From contig DMQJ01000398.1 in NCBI GenBank assembly GCA_003455715.1, forward strand, positions 1 through 7,207: 7,207 nt of DNA, given 5' to 3'. The DNA comes from Acidimicrobiaceae bacterium. Its GTDB lineage: Bacteria; Actinomycetota; Acidimicrobiia; Acidimicrobiales; Ilumatobacteraceae. This document shows positions 1-5,945 of this stretch, piece by piece (the first letter of the stretch is position 1; each line of letters starts with the position of its first letter). The notes beneath the pieces are model-generated. The model made no database searches, was not told where the DNA came from, and saw only the letters and a list, made by a program, of their open reading frames with translations. The position numbers were made by a program, and so were the translations under genes.

Positions 1-815
1 GCAACGCCATCGGCGACGCCGTCAGCAACATCGGCCAAGGCGGTGGGCGGGGCTCCGCCGGGGCCCCCCAAGGCGACGACGGCGGCTCCTGGATGGACAA
101 CCTGGTCGACAACGTCGTTGACGCCGTGTCGAACGGCGCCGCCGGCGGTGGTGCAGGCAGCGGGAATGAAGGCGGCGGAGGATGGATGTCGCAGGTCGCC
201 GAACAGATCAGCGATGCTGCCCAAGCGGCAGCCAACACCGTGCAGGGCGACGAGCCCGGCCGCGACGGCGGGCGGCCACTGTTCGACCGCCTCGGCGACG
301 TCGGCGGCAAGGAGCCCGGAGGCAGGCAGCAACCGACGATCGAGCCCGACACCGCTGCCGAGGACGCCGGTGGTTCATGGATCTCCGACACCGTCGCCAC
401 GGTCGCCAGCAACATCTCCGAGGCTGTTGCAGCGGCCCAGTTCGACAGCGATGGCGACGGACCCAACCCGATGGTCATCAGTGTGAACGCAAACACCGTC
501 GTGGCAGCCGAGCCGCCTGCAGTGCAGTTCGATGAGACACCAGCGGTGGACGTTGCGCAAGAGCCGGAGGACGCACAGTTCGAGGTGGCACAAGCGGTGG
601 ACCTTGCGAGAGCGGTGGAAGCGTCTCAAGTCGAGGCCCCCGAGTTCGAGGCCCCCGAGTTCGAGGCCCCGGCGATGGAGTTCGAGGCCGCCGCCGCACC
701 GGTCGAGATCGAGGTGGAGGCACCGACGCCCGAACCCGCCCACACCGAGTCGGAGTTCGCCGACGACATCCAGGCCATCGACGACATCAACGACGCACTC
801 GACATCTTCGAGTAG
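1..815 (+). CDS. Acidic Trp-anchored repeat protein, unknown function (5' end outside window)
   Basis: The reading frame is open from base 3 to the TAG at 813-815 and runs off the left edge. The first in-window ATG (93) falls inside a repeat module, so it is unlikely to be the true start. Counting visible residues from base 3, three modules share a Gly-rich linker, a Trp and then an amphipathic helix: W30 (GGSWMDNLVDNVVDAVSN), W61 (GGGWMSQVAEQISDAAQAA) and W126 (GGSWISDTVATVASNISEAV). The window begins in the tail of an earlier one (NAIGDAVSNIG). W30 to W61 is 31 residues and W61 to W126 is 65, close to two periods. From about residue 155 the protein becomes a Pro/Glu/Ala/Val-rich acidic tail with EAPEF repeats, ending in a very acidic helix. 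It has no Cys and almost no Lys. I do not recognise the family. A surface, scaffold or otherwise structural role is only a guess, and the N-terminus that would show a signal peptide is missing. Confidence 0.75.
   Translation, partial: NAIGDAVSNIGQGGGRGSAGAPQGDDGGSWMDNLVDNVVDAVSNGAAGGGAGSGNEGGGGWMSQVAEQISDAAQAAANTVQGDEPGRDGGRPLFDRLGDVGGKEPGGRQQPTIEPDTAAEDAGGSWISDTVATVASNISEAVAAAQFDSDGDGPNPMVISVNANTVVAAEPPAVQFDETPAVDVAQEPEDAQFEVAQAVDLARAVEASQVEAPEFEAPEFEAPAMEFEAAAAPVEIEVEAPTPEPAHTESEFADDIQAIDDINDALDIFE
633..671 (+). repeat. 15-bp in-frame tandem repeat (EAPEF)
   Basis: The 15-mer gaggcccccgagttc occurs exactly twice in tandem (633-647 and 648-662) and is followed by a partial third copy. It encodes EAPEF-EAPEF-EAP. 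A diverged copy (EAPAMEFEA) follows up to about base 689. The unit is a whole number of codons, so changes in copy number would keep the frame. Confidence 0.85.
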
Positions 816-840
816 CCCGTCGGCGGGCACCGGGCCGCGC

Positions 841-846
841 TACGGT
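841..846 (+). promoter_or_regulatory. Putative -10 box for a leaderless nucS transcript
   Basis: TACGGT fits the minimal actinobacterial -10 pattern TANNNT. It ends 8 bases before the GTG start of nucS at 855, which is about where transcription would begin if the GTG were the first codon of the mRNA. The 39-base spacer has no purine-rich Shine-Dalgarno sequence. There is no convincing -35 box, and TANNNT is a weak motif that occurs by chance. Confidence 0.35.
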
Positions 847-854
847 CGCAACCC

Positions 855-1514
855 GTGCGTCTCGTGATCGCCCGCTGCTCCGTCGACTACAACGGCCGCC
901 TCGATGCCCATCTGCCCGAGGCCAACCGGCTGGTGATGGTGAAGGCCGACGGCTGTGTGGCCATCCACGCCGACGGTGGCGCGTACAAGCCGCTCAACTG
1001 GATGAACGCGCCCAACACGCTCACCGACAACGGCGACCACTGGGTGGTGGTGAACCCCAAGGGTGAGCAACTCACCATCCACCTCCATGAAGTGTTCACC
1101 GACACCAGCCACGAGTTGGGCGACGACCCCGGCCTGCAGAAGGACGGTGTGGAGGCTCACCTGCAAGAGCTGCTGGCCGCCAACCCGCACACCATCGAGG
1201 AAGGTCTCACCTTGGTGCGGCGGGAGTACCCGACGGCCATCGGCCCGATCGACCTCGTGTGCCGAGACACCAGCGGCCAGGTGGTGGCGGTGGAGGTGAA
1301 GCGGCGTGGCGAGATCGACGGGGTCGAGCAGCTCACCCGCTACATCGAACGCCTGCACCTCGACTCGTCGCTCGGCGCGGTGCGCGGCGTGTTCGTGGCC
1401 CAGGTGGTGAAGCCACAGGCCCGGGTGCTCGCCGAATCGCGTGGCTACCGCTGGGTGGAGGTCGATTACGACGAGTTGCGGGGTATGCGCCCCGACGAGC
1501 TTCGCCTGTTCTGA
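855..1514 (+). CDS. nucS: NucS/EndoMS mismatch-specific endonuclease
   Basis: NucS carries out non-canonical mismatch repair in Actinobacteria lacking MutS/MutL, cutting both strands at mismatches such as G-T and G-G. At 219 residues this protein is close to the usual length and colinear with mycobacterial NucS: MRLVIA start, ADGxVxxHAD (31-40), AYKPLNWM (43-50), [19 protein letters not shown] (about 85-103). The C-terminal PD-(D/E)XK nuclease core has [16 protein letters not shown] with D133, then [20 protein letters not shown] with E147 and K149. The last residues, ELRLF, match the hydrophobic C-terminal tail by which NucS contacts the DNA polymerase sliding clamp. The GTG at 855 is chosen because it gives the conserved MRLVIA N-terminus. 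No Shine-Dalgarno is visible, and a possible -10 box just upstream suggests leaderless expression. Its neighbours, a repeat protein and manA, show no evident link to repair. Confidence 0.97.
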   Translation: MRLVIARCSVDYNGRLDAHLPEANRLVMVKADGCVAIHADGGAYKPLNWMNAPNTLTDNGDHWVVVNPKGEQLTIHLHEVFTDTSHELGDDPGLQKDGVEAHLQELLAANPHTIEEGLTLVRREYPTAIGPIDLVCRDTSGQVVAVEVKRRGEIDGVEQLTRYIERLHLDSSLGAVRGVFVAQVVKPQARVLAESRGYRWVEVDYDELRGMRPDELRLF

Positions 1515-1536
1515 CGCTCAGCGTTCGAGCCATCGG

Positions 1537-1542
1537 TAACCT
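1537..1542 (+). promoter_or_regulatory. Putative -10 box for a leaderless manA transcript
   Basis: TAACCT matches TANNNT and ends 6 bases before the ATG of manA at 1549, the usual distance from a -10 box to the first transcribed base. The 34-base gap after nucS contains no Shine-Dalgarno sequence. If used, manA has its own promoter and can be expressed independently of nucS. No good -35 element is seen at 17-18 bases upstream. Confidence 0.45.
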
Positions 1543-1548
1543 GCTCGT

Positions 1549-2607
1549 ATGCGGGCCGTTCGTGGTGTTGTGCAGCACTATGCCTGGGGCGACACCGCGT
1601 ACCTCCCGCACCTGCTGGGCGCCCCCGCCGATGGTCGCCCCTGGGCGGAGTGGTGGTTGGGCACGCACCCCGCCGGGCCCGCCCGGCTGGTGGATGGCGG
1701 CAGCCTCGCTCAGGTTGCCGGTCACCTCCCCTATCTGTTGAAGGTGCTCGCAGCCGCCGAGCCACTCTCGCTGCAAACCCACCCCGACGGCGCCACCGCT
1801 GCGTTCGGCTTCGAGCGCGAAGAACGCGCCGGCGTACCCATCGACGCGCCGCATCGCATCTACCGCGACCCGTACGCCAAGCCCGAGGTCATCTGCGCGC
1901 TCACCCGATTCGACGCCCTCTGCGGCTTTCGACCAGTCGACGACGCGCTGCGGCTCCTCGACTGGCTGGGCGCTGAGGAGGTGGCGCACTTCCTTCGCCA
2001 CCACGGGCTGCGGGCCACGGTGGAGGCGCTCTACCGCGGCCACGTGCCGCTCGCGCCGGTGGTCGCTGCGTGCGCCGGGCACACCACCGCGGAAGCCGAA
2101 CTGGCGACAACGCTGGCACATCGTTACCCCGCCGACCCCAGCGTGGCCGTCACCCTGTTGCTCAACCGAGTGGTGCTCGAGCCGGGCGAGGCGCTGTTTC
2201 TCGGGCCCGGCAATCTGCACGCCTACGTTCACGGGGCAGGCGTCGAACTCATGGGCGCGAGCGACAACGTCGTGCGTGGTGGACTCACCCCCAAACACGT
2301 CGACGTCGAAGAGTTGCTGCGGGTGTTGCACATCGCCCCGCTCCACGACCCGGTGGTGCGGCCGTTGGAGGTGGAGCCCGGCCGCTGGCACTACCCGATC
2401 GCCGGTGTGCCGTTCGAGTTGTGGCGACTCGACGTTGCCGACGAAATGGTGCACGAGGCCACGGGTCGCGAACTGCTGGTGTGCACCGCAGGCGACGCCG
2501 ACACCATTGCGCACGGCCATGCGGTGTACCTGGCACCAGGCGAACGCATCCGCATGGAGGGCGAGAGCACGGTGTTTCGCGCCACCGAGCGCGTCGCTAC
2601 AGCCTGA
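1549..2607 (+). CDS. manA: Mannose-6-phosphate isomerase, class I
   Basis: This cytosolic zinc enzyme interconverts fructose-6-phosphate and mannose-6-phosphate, feeding GDP-mannose for glycans and, in many actinobacteria, mannosylated envelope lipids. The 352-residue protein shows the type I PMI signatures in order: HYAWGD (10-15), LPYLLKVLAAAEPLSLQTHP (60-79) with zinc ligands Q76 and H78, YAKPE with ligand E113, and GNLHAY (221-226) with ligand H224. Next is GVELMGASDNVVRGGLTPKH (231-250), the family's strongest motif, with R243 in the active site. A cupin-like C-terminal domain follows. The length is a little under that of E. coli ManA, as is common in actinobacteria. The ATG at 1549 directly precedes the conserved N-terminal strand. 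The gene ends convergently with the phosphorylase-like gene and overlaps it by 11 bp. Confidence 0.96.
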   Translation: MRAVRGVVQHYAWGDTAYLPHLLGAPADGRPWAEWWLGTHPAGPARLVDGGSLAQVAGHLPYLLKVLAAAEPLSLQTHPDGATAAFGFEREERAGVPIDAPHRIYRDPYAKPEVICALTRFDALCGFRPVDDALRLLDWLGAEEVAHFLRHHGLRATVEALYRGHVPLAPVVAACAGHTTAEAELATTLAHRYPADPSVAVTLLLNRVVLEPGEALFLGPGNLHAYVHGAGVELMGASDNVVRGGLTPKHVDVEELLRVLHIAPLHDPVVRPLEVEPGRWHYPIAGVPFELWRLDVADEMVHEATGRELLVCTAGDADTIAHGHAVYLAPGERIRMEGESTVFRATERVATA

Positions 2608-3355
2608 TCACCGCATCGAGCGCGAGGTCGAGCAAGCGGTCGCGGGCGCCCTGCTGCTTGTCCCAGTGGCGGTGGTCCCACTCCTCCGCGCTCACGTCGT
2701 CGCCGGCGTAGAGCAACTGGGCGTAGCTCGCACCGCGGAATGCCGCGCAGGCGAACATGGCGGCCACCTCCATGTCGACCGCAAGGCAGCCTTGCTCGCG
2801 GCGGCGAGCCACCTTCGCGGGCGTCTCGCGGAAGAACGCGTCGGTGGTCCACACCAGGCCACGGTCGTGGGGTACGCCGGCCTCGGTGAGCGTGTCGTCG
2901 ATGGCGGCGAGCGCCCGCGGATGCGGTGCCACCTCCGCGTCGGCGGGCGCGTAGTGGTAGCTGGTGCCTTCGTCGCGCACGGCGCCGGTGGGCACGATGA
3001 CGTGGCCGACGTCGAAACCGGGCTTCACGATGCCGGCCCCGCCGCAGCCGATGATGTGTGTGGCGCCGAGTGCGATGACCACCTCCAGCGAGGTAACCGC
3101 CGCAGGAGCACCGACCCCCGGAGACACCAGCGCCACGGGCACACCGCGATGCTCGACCACGCAGATCGGGTGGTCGCCGTGCTCGAACGGCACGTGGTGC
3201 ACCGGCTCGATGCCCGCGGTGCGGTCGCGCACCACGTTGCCGAACCAACACATCACCGCGTGGCGCGGAAACCCGAGGCGAGGCGAGTGGATGGAAGGGT
3301 TGATGACCGCGTCGGGCGTGGGGTCGAACTCGAACAGGGGAATGTGCATGCTCAT
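2597..3355 (-). CDS. Nucleoside phosphorylase-I fold protein, substrate unknown
   Basis: The 252-residue protein belongs to the PNP/UDP phosphorylase superfamily, whose members cleave the N-glycosidic bond of nucleosides using phosphate or water. Visible landmarks are SPGVGAPAAVTSLE (78-91), the Gly-rich IIGCGGAGIVKPGFDVGHVI (101-120), TSYHY (131-135), TTDAFF (170-175), the ribose-binding AVDMEVAAM (192-200, with M195-E196) and YAGDDVS (216-222), whose Asp aligns with the catalytic Asp of purine-type members. The N-terminal PGDPxR phosphate motif is not seen, and the usual Arg and Ser of the IRVGSCG motif appear to be Gly103 and Gly106. It could therefore be a nucleosidase rather than a phosphorylase. 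The ATG at 3355 lies 9 bp after the ispG stop, so it is probably the last gene of the cdsA-dxr-rseP-ispG operon. M3 is an alternative start. Confidence 0.85.
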   Translation of the reverse strand: MSMHIPLFEFDPTPDAVINPSIHSPRLGFPRHAVMCWFGNVVRDRTAGIEPVHHVPFEHGDHPICVVEHRGVPVALVSPGVGAPAAVTSLEVVIALGATHIIGCGGAGIVKPGFDVGHVIVPTGAVRDEGTSYHYAPADAEVAPHPRALAAIDDTLTEAGVPHDRGLVWTTDAFFRETPAKVARRREQGCLAVDMEVAAMFACAAFRGASYAQLLYAGDDVSAEEWDHRHWDKQQGARDRLLDLALDAVIRL

Positions 3356-3364
3356 CGGTGCGGC

Positions 3365-4582
3365 TCAGCTACCAGCCACGGTGCGGCGGATCTCGACGAT
3401 CTTCTCCTGCGCCTTGTTGGCGTCGAGGCCCTTGTCGTCGAGCAGCTTGCCGCGGTCTTTGGCAGCCTCGCGTTCGGCGAGTGCGGTATCGGCGCGGGCG
3501 ATGGCGGCGTCGACACCGTGCTCGTGGATGAACTCGGCCCACTCCACCAACGCGTCGACCATGTCTTCTTCCTTCACCACCGCGACGTTGCGGCCCTTCA
3601 CGAACAGGTGGCCGCGCTTGTTGCCGGCGGCGATGCCAAGGTCGGCCTCGCGAGCTTCGCCCGGGCCGTTCACCACGCATCCCATCACCGCGATCTGCAG
3701 GGGCAGTTGGCGCTCGCCAAATGCGGCTTGGGCACGGTTGGCGACGTCGATGACATCGACCTCGGCACGACCGCACGACGGGCAGGCGATGAGGTCGACG
3801 TTCTTGCGTTCGCGCAGGCCGAGCGCTTCCAGCAACTGGCGGCCCGCGCGGGCTTCCTCCACGGGGTCGGCGGTGAGGCTGTAGCGGATGGTGTCGCCGA
3901 TGCCCTCCAGCAGCAGGGTGGCGATGCCGGCGGTGGCCTTCAGCAGCCCACCCGGCAGCGGCCCGGCCTCGGTGACGCCGAGGTGCAACGGGGCGTCGGT
4001 GGCATCAGCGAGCTGGCGGTAGGCGTCGACCATCAGCGGCACGTTGGAGGCCTTGACGCTGATCTTGTAGTCGGTGAACCCGACCTCGTCGAAGTAGGCG
4101 ATCTCCTGCAGCGCGCTCTCCACCATGGCCTCGGCCTTCAAGCCGTCGTACTTCTCGTACAGCGCTGGGTCGAGCGAGCCGCCGTTCACCCCGATGCGGA
4201 TAGGGAGGCCACGATCCTTGGCTTCGCTGGCAACGGCCTTGATGTGCTCGGGGCGGCGGATGTTGCCCGGGTTGAGCCGCAGGCCGTGCACCCCGGCCTC
4301 CATGGCGGCGAGGGCCATCTTGTACTGGTGGTGGATGTCGGCGATGACAGGGATGGGGCTGCGCGGCACGATCTGCGCCAACCCCTCCGCGGCCTCCGCC
4401 TCGTTGCACGTGCAGCGCACGATGTCGCAGCCAGCCGCGGCGAGCGCGTAGATCTGCTGCAGCGTGCCCTCCACGTCGGCCGTCTTGGTGGTGGTCATCG
4501 ACTGCACGGTGATGGGGCTGCCACCACCGACGGGCACCTTGCCCACGTGGAGGATGCGGGTGCTACGTCGTTCGAAGCTCAC
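3365..4582 (-). CDS. ispG: 4-hydroxy-3-methylbut-2-enyl diphosphate synthase (GcpE/IspG)
   Basis: IspG is the [4Fe-4S] enzyme that converts MEcPP to HMBPP, the penultimate step of the MEP isoprenoid pathway. With the GTG at 4582 as start, the product has 405 residues: a TIM-barrel domain with VQSMTTTKTADV (26-37), PVIADIHHQYKMA (78-90), LRLNPGNI (101-108), IRIGVNGGSLD (128-138) and LHLGVTEAGP (199-208), then the cluster domain with CPSC (C267, C270), MGCVVNGPGEA (C302, E309) and ADLGIAAG. All three cluster cysteines are present. The frame stays open to an ATG at 4672, but that start would overlap rseP by 50 bp and add a Ser/Pro-rich leader without family resemblance. A GTG at 4588 is equally possible. 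After the conserved domain (about residue 355) there is a charged 50-residue tail beyond the length of E. coli IspG. No Shine-Dalgarno is clear. It is preceded by rseP (about 40 bp gap) and followed by the phosphorylase-like gene. Confidence 0.95.
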   Translation of the reverse strand: MSFERRSTRILHVGKVPVGGGSPITVQSMTTTKTADVEGTLQQIYALAAAGCDIVRCTCNEAEAAEGLAQIVPRSPIPVIADIHHQYKMALAAMEAGVHGLRLNPGNIRRPEHIKAVASEAKDRGLPIRIGVNGGSLDPALYEKYDGLKAEAMVESALQEIAYFDEVGFTDYKISVKASNVPLMVDAYRQLADATDAPLHLGVTEAGPLPGGLLKATAGIATLLLEGIGDTIRYSLTADPVEEARAGRQLLEALGLRERKNVDLIACPSCGRAEVDVIDVANRAQAAFGERQLPLQIAVMGCVVNGPGEAREADLGIAAGNKRGHLFVKGRNVAVVKEEDMVDALVEWAEFIHEHGVDAAIARADTALAEREAAKDRGKLLDDKGLDANKAQEKIVEIRRTVAGS

Positions 4583-4622
4583 GGGCACCAGTGTGCCAGC
4601 CGATGGGCGCGGCGCGCCGCGA

Positions 4623-5945
4623 TCAGCTGCCGAGTGTGTCGAGATACAGGCCGGTGAGGAACATGAAGGCAAGCAACATCACGCACATCGCCGCCACCGG
4701 CATGAGCTTGCCGACGTCGGCGAGCCGCTTGCGGCTGCGGCCATAGCGGATGCGTTCGTACGTGGCGATGGCAGCGTGACCACCATCGAGCGGCAACAAC
4801 GGGAACATGTTGAACACGCCCACCGACACATTCACCATGGCCAACAGGGTGAGGATGCCCGCCCACCCGTCGTACTCTCCGAAGTCGTCGCTGATCTTGG
4901 CTGCGCCAACGATGGTGCCCGGGCGCGACGTGGGGTCGTCGTTGGTGCCGATGAGATGGCCCCACACGTTGACCGGGTTGATCACCTTGGCCACACCCGT
5001 CACGGCCTGGCCAACGCCGGTTGCAAGATCTCGTGTCCCGGAGGTGACGGCCTCGCCGAACGACGTCTCCACACGGTCGATCGAGGTGCTCCCGACACCG
5101 AGGAAGCCTTGCACCTTGTCGTCGACATCTGGGTGTTGAACCAGGGTTGCAGTGAGCGTGAGTTCCTCGCTGCCTCGACGCACCACGAACGTGTGCTCGG
5201 TGCCCGGCTGGGCTTCAGCGAGCAGGGCGCGGAACTCGTCGGACGTCTCGACGGAGGTGCCGTCGACGGACAGCACGACGTCGTCGGGCTCAAAGCCCGC
5301 CTGGTCGGCGGGGCTTTCGGGCACGATGCGAGCCAGTGTGACTTCACCGGTCTCCTCCACCCGACCCCACGCCGAGTAGATGAGCGTGATGAGGATGACC
5401 GCAATGATCATGTGCATCACCGAGCCGGCGGTGATGACCCACATGCGCCGTGGGTAGCTGGCCTGGCGGTAGGTGACGGCCTCATCGTTCTCGGGCACTT
5501 CGTCGAGGTTGGTCATGCCGATGATCTTCACGAAGCCACCGAGCGGAATAGCCCGCAGCCCGTACTCCACGCCGTTGCGGTGCGTGCTCCACACGCGCGG
5601 ACCGAAACCGAGGAAGAACTGGGTGGCCTTCATACCGCTCTTGCGAGCCGTCCAGAAGTGACCGAGTTCGTGGAGGATGATGGAGACCGCCAGACCGACG
5701 ACGAACACGAGAATCCACGGGCTCACGAAGGCGAGCACGGCGAACAGGCCGATCCACGAGGCGATGCCGACGATCTTGGTGGTGCGATCGGCCTCGGCAG
5801 GCGGCTCCTCGGCCTGGGTGCCGCCGGAGACGACCTCCACCTTCATTCGTTCGAAGCGACTGCGCTCCTCCACCTCACTCATGACTGCAGACGGTATCGC
5901 CCCGGCGGCCTGAGTTCCTGTCGGGACACCATGGGCGTCGGTCAC
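4623..5945 (-). CDS. rseP: RseP/Rip1-type site-2 intramembrane zinc metalloprotease
   Basis: This inner-membrane protease performs the second cut in regulated intramembrane proteolysis, typically of anti-sigma factors; the M. tuberculosis relative is Rip1. The 440-residue protein has the zinc motif HELGH (92-96) at the end of a hydrophobic segment, the conserved FFLGFGPRVWS (110-120) and YGLRAIPLGGFVKIIGM (128-144), a transmembrane segment at about 169-190, one PDZ domain at about 200-272, and NMFPLLPLDGGH (379-390), where D387 is the third zinc ligand. A final membrane segment lies at about 414-433. The start is a GTG at 5945 sharing a 4-bp GTGA overlap with the dxr stop, which suggests translational coupling. 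An ATG at 5882 (M22) is an alternative. The N-terminus is unusual: about 56 hydrophilic residues and then some 35 hydrophobic ones before HELGH, enough for two membrane passes. Confidence 0.94.
   Translation of the reverse strand: MTDAHGVPTGTQAAGAIPSAVMSEVEERSRFERMKVEVVSGGTQAEEPPAEADRTTKIVGIASWIGLFAVLAFVSPWILVFVVGLAVSIILHELGHFWTARKSGMKATQFFLGFGPRVWSTHRNGVEYGLRAIPLGGFVKIIGMTNLDEVPENDEAVTYRQASYPRRMWVITAGSVMHMIIAVILITLIYSAWGRVEETGEVTLARIVPESPADQAGFEPDDVVLSVDGTSVETSDEFRALLAEAQPGTEHTFVVRRGSEELTLTATLVQHPDVDDKVQGFLGVGSTSIDRVETSFGEAVTSGTRDLATGVGQAVTGVAKVINPVNVWGHLIGTNDDPTSRPGTIVGAAKISDDFGEYDGWAGILTLLAMVNVSVGVFNMFPLLPLDGGHAAIATYERIRYGRSRKRLADVGKLMPVAAMCVMLLAFMFLTGLYLDTLGS

Noticed and set aside
93..815. 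The repeat protein starting at ATG 93 as a complete 240-residue gene
   Set aside because: The same frame is open to the left edge, and the upstream residues contain the end of another module, so 93 is an internal Met directly after the module Trp.
815..828. GC hairpin GCCCG-TCGG-CGGGC right after the repeat-protein stop codon, considered as a terminator
   Set aside because: The stem is only 5 bp with no T-run after it. Such short GC palindromes are frequent at this base composition, though Rho-independent termination without a U-tract cannot be excluded.
1333..2520. 395-codon open frame on the - strand opposite manA
   Set aside because: It is antisense to a PMI with all zinc ligands intact, and its own translation is low-complexity and unlike any family I know.
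4584..4597. Inverted repeat GGCAC-CAGT-GTGCC in the rseP-ispG gap, near the ispG start
   Set aside because: The 5-bp stem is short and lacks a T-run or covariation evidence. It may be chance, and its position depends on which GTG is used.
2276..4657. Very long open frame (793 codons) on the + strand across manA, the phosphorylase-like gene and ispG
   Set aside because: It is antisense to two well-identified genes and has low-complexity His/Arg/Val/Ala composition with no recognisable domain. Long antisense frames are expected opposite GC-rich coding sequence.
4583..4672. 30-residue N-terminal extension of IspG from an ATG at 4672
   Set aside because: It would overlap the rseP 3' end by 50 bp and encodes a Ser/Pro-rich leader lacking family similarity. 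The GTG at 4582 or 4588 fits the conserved N-terminus better.
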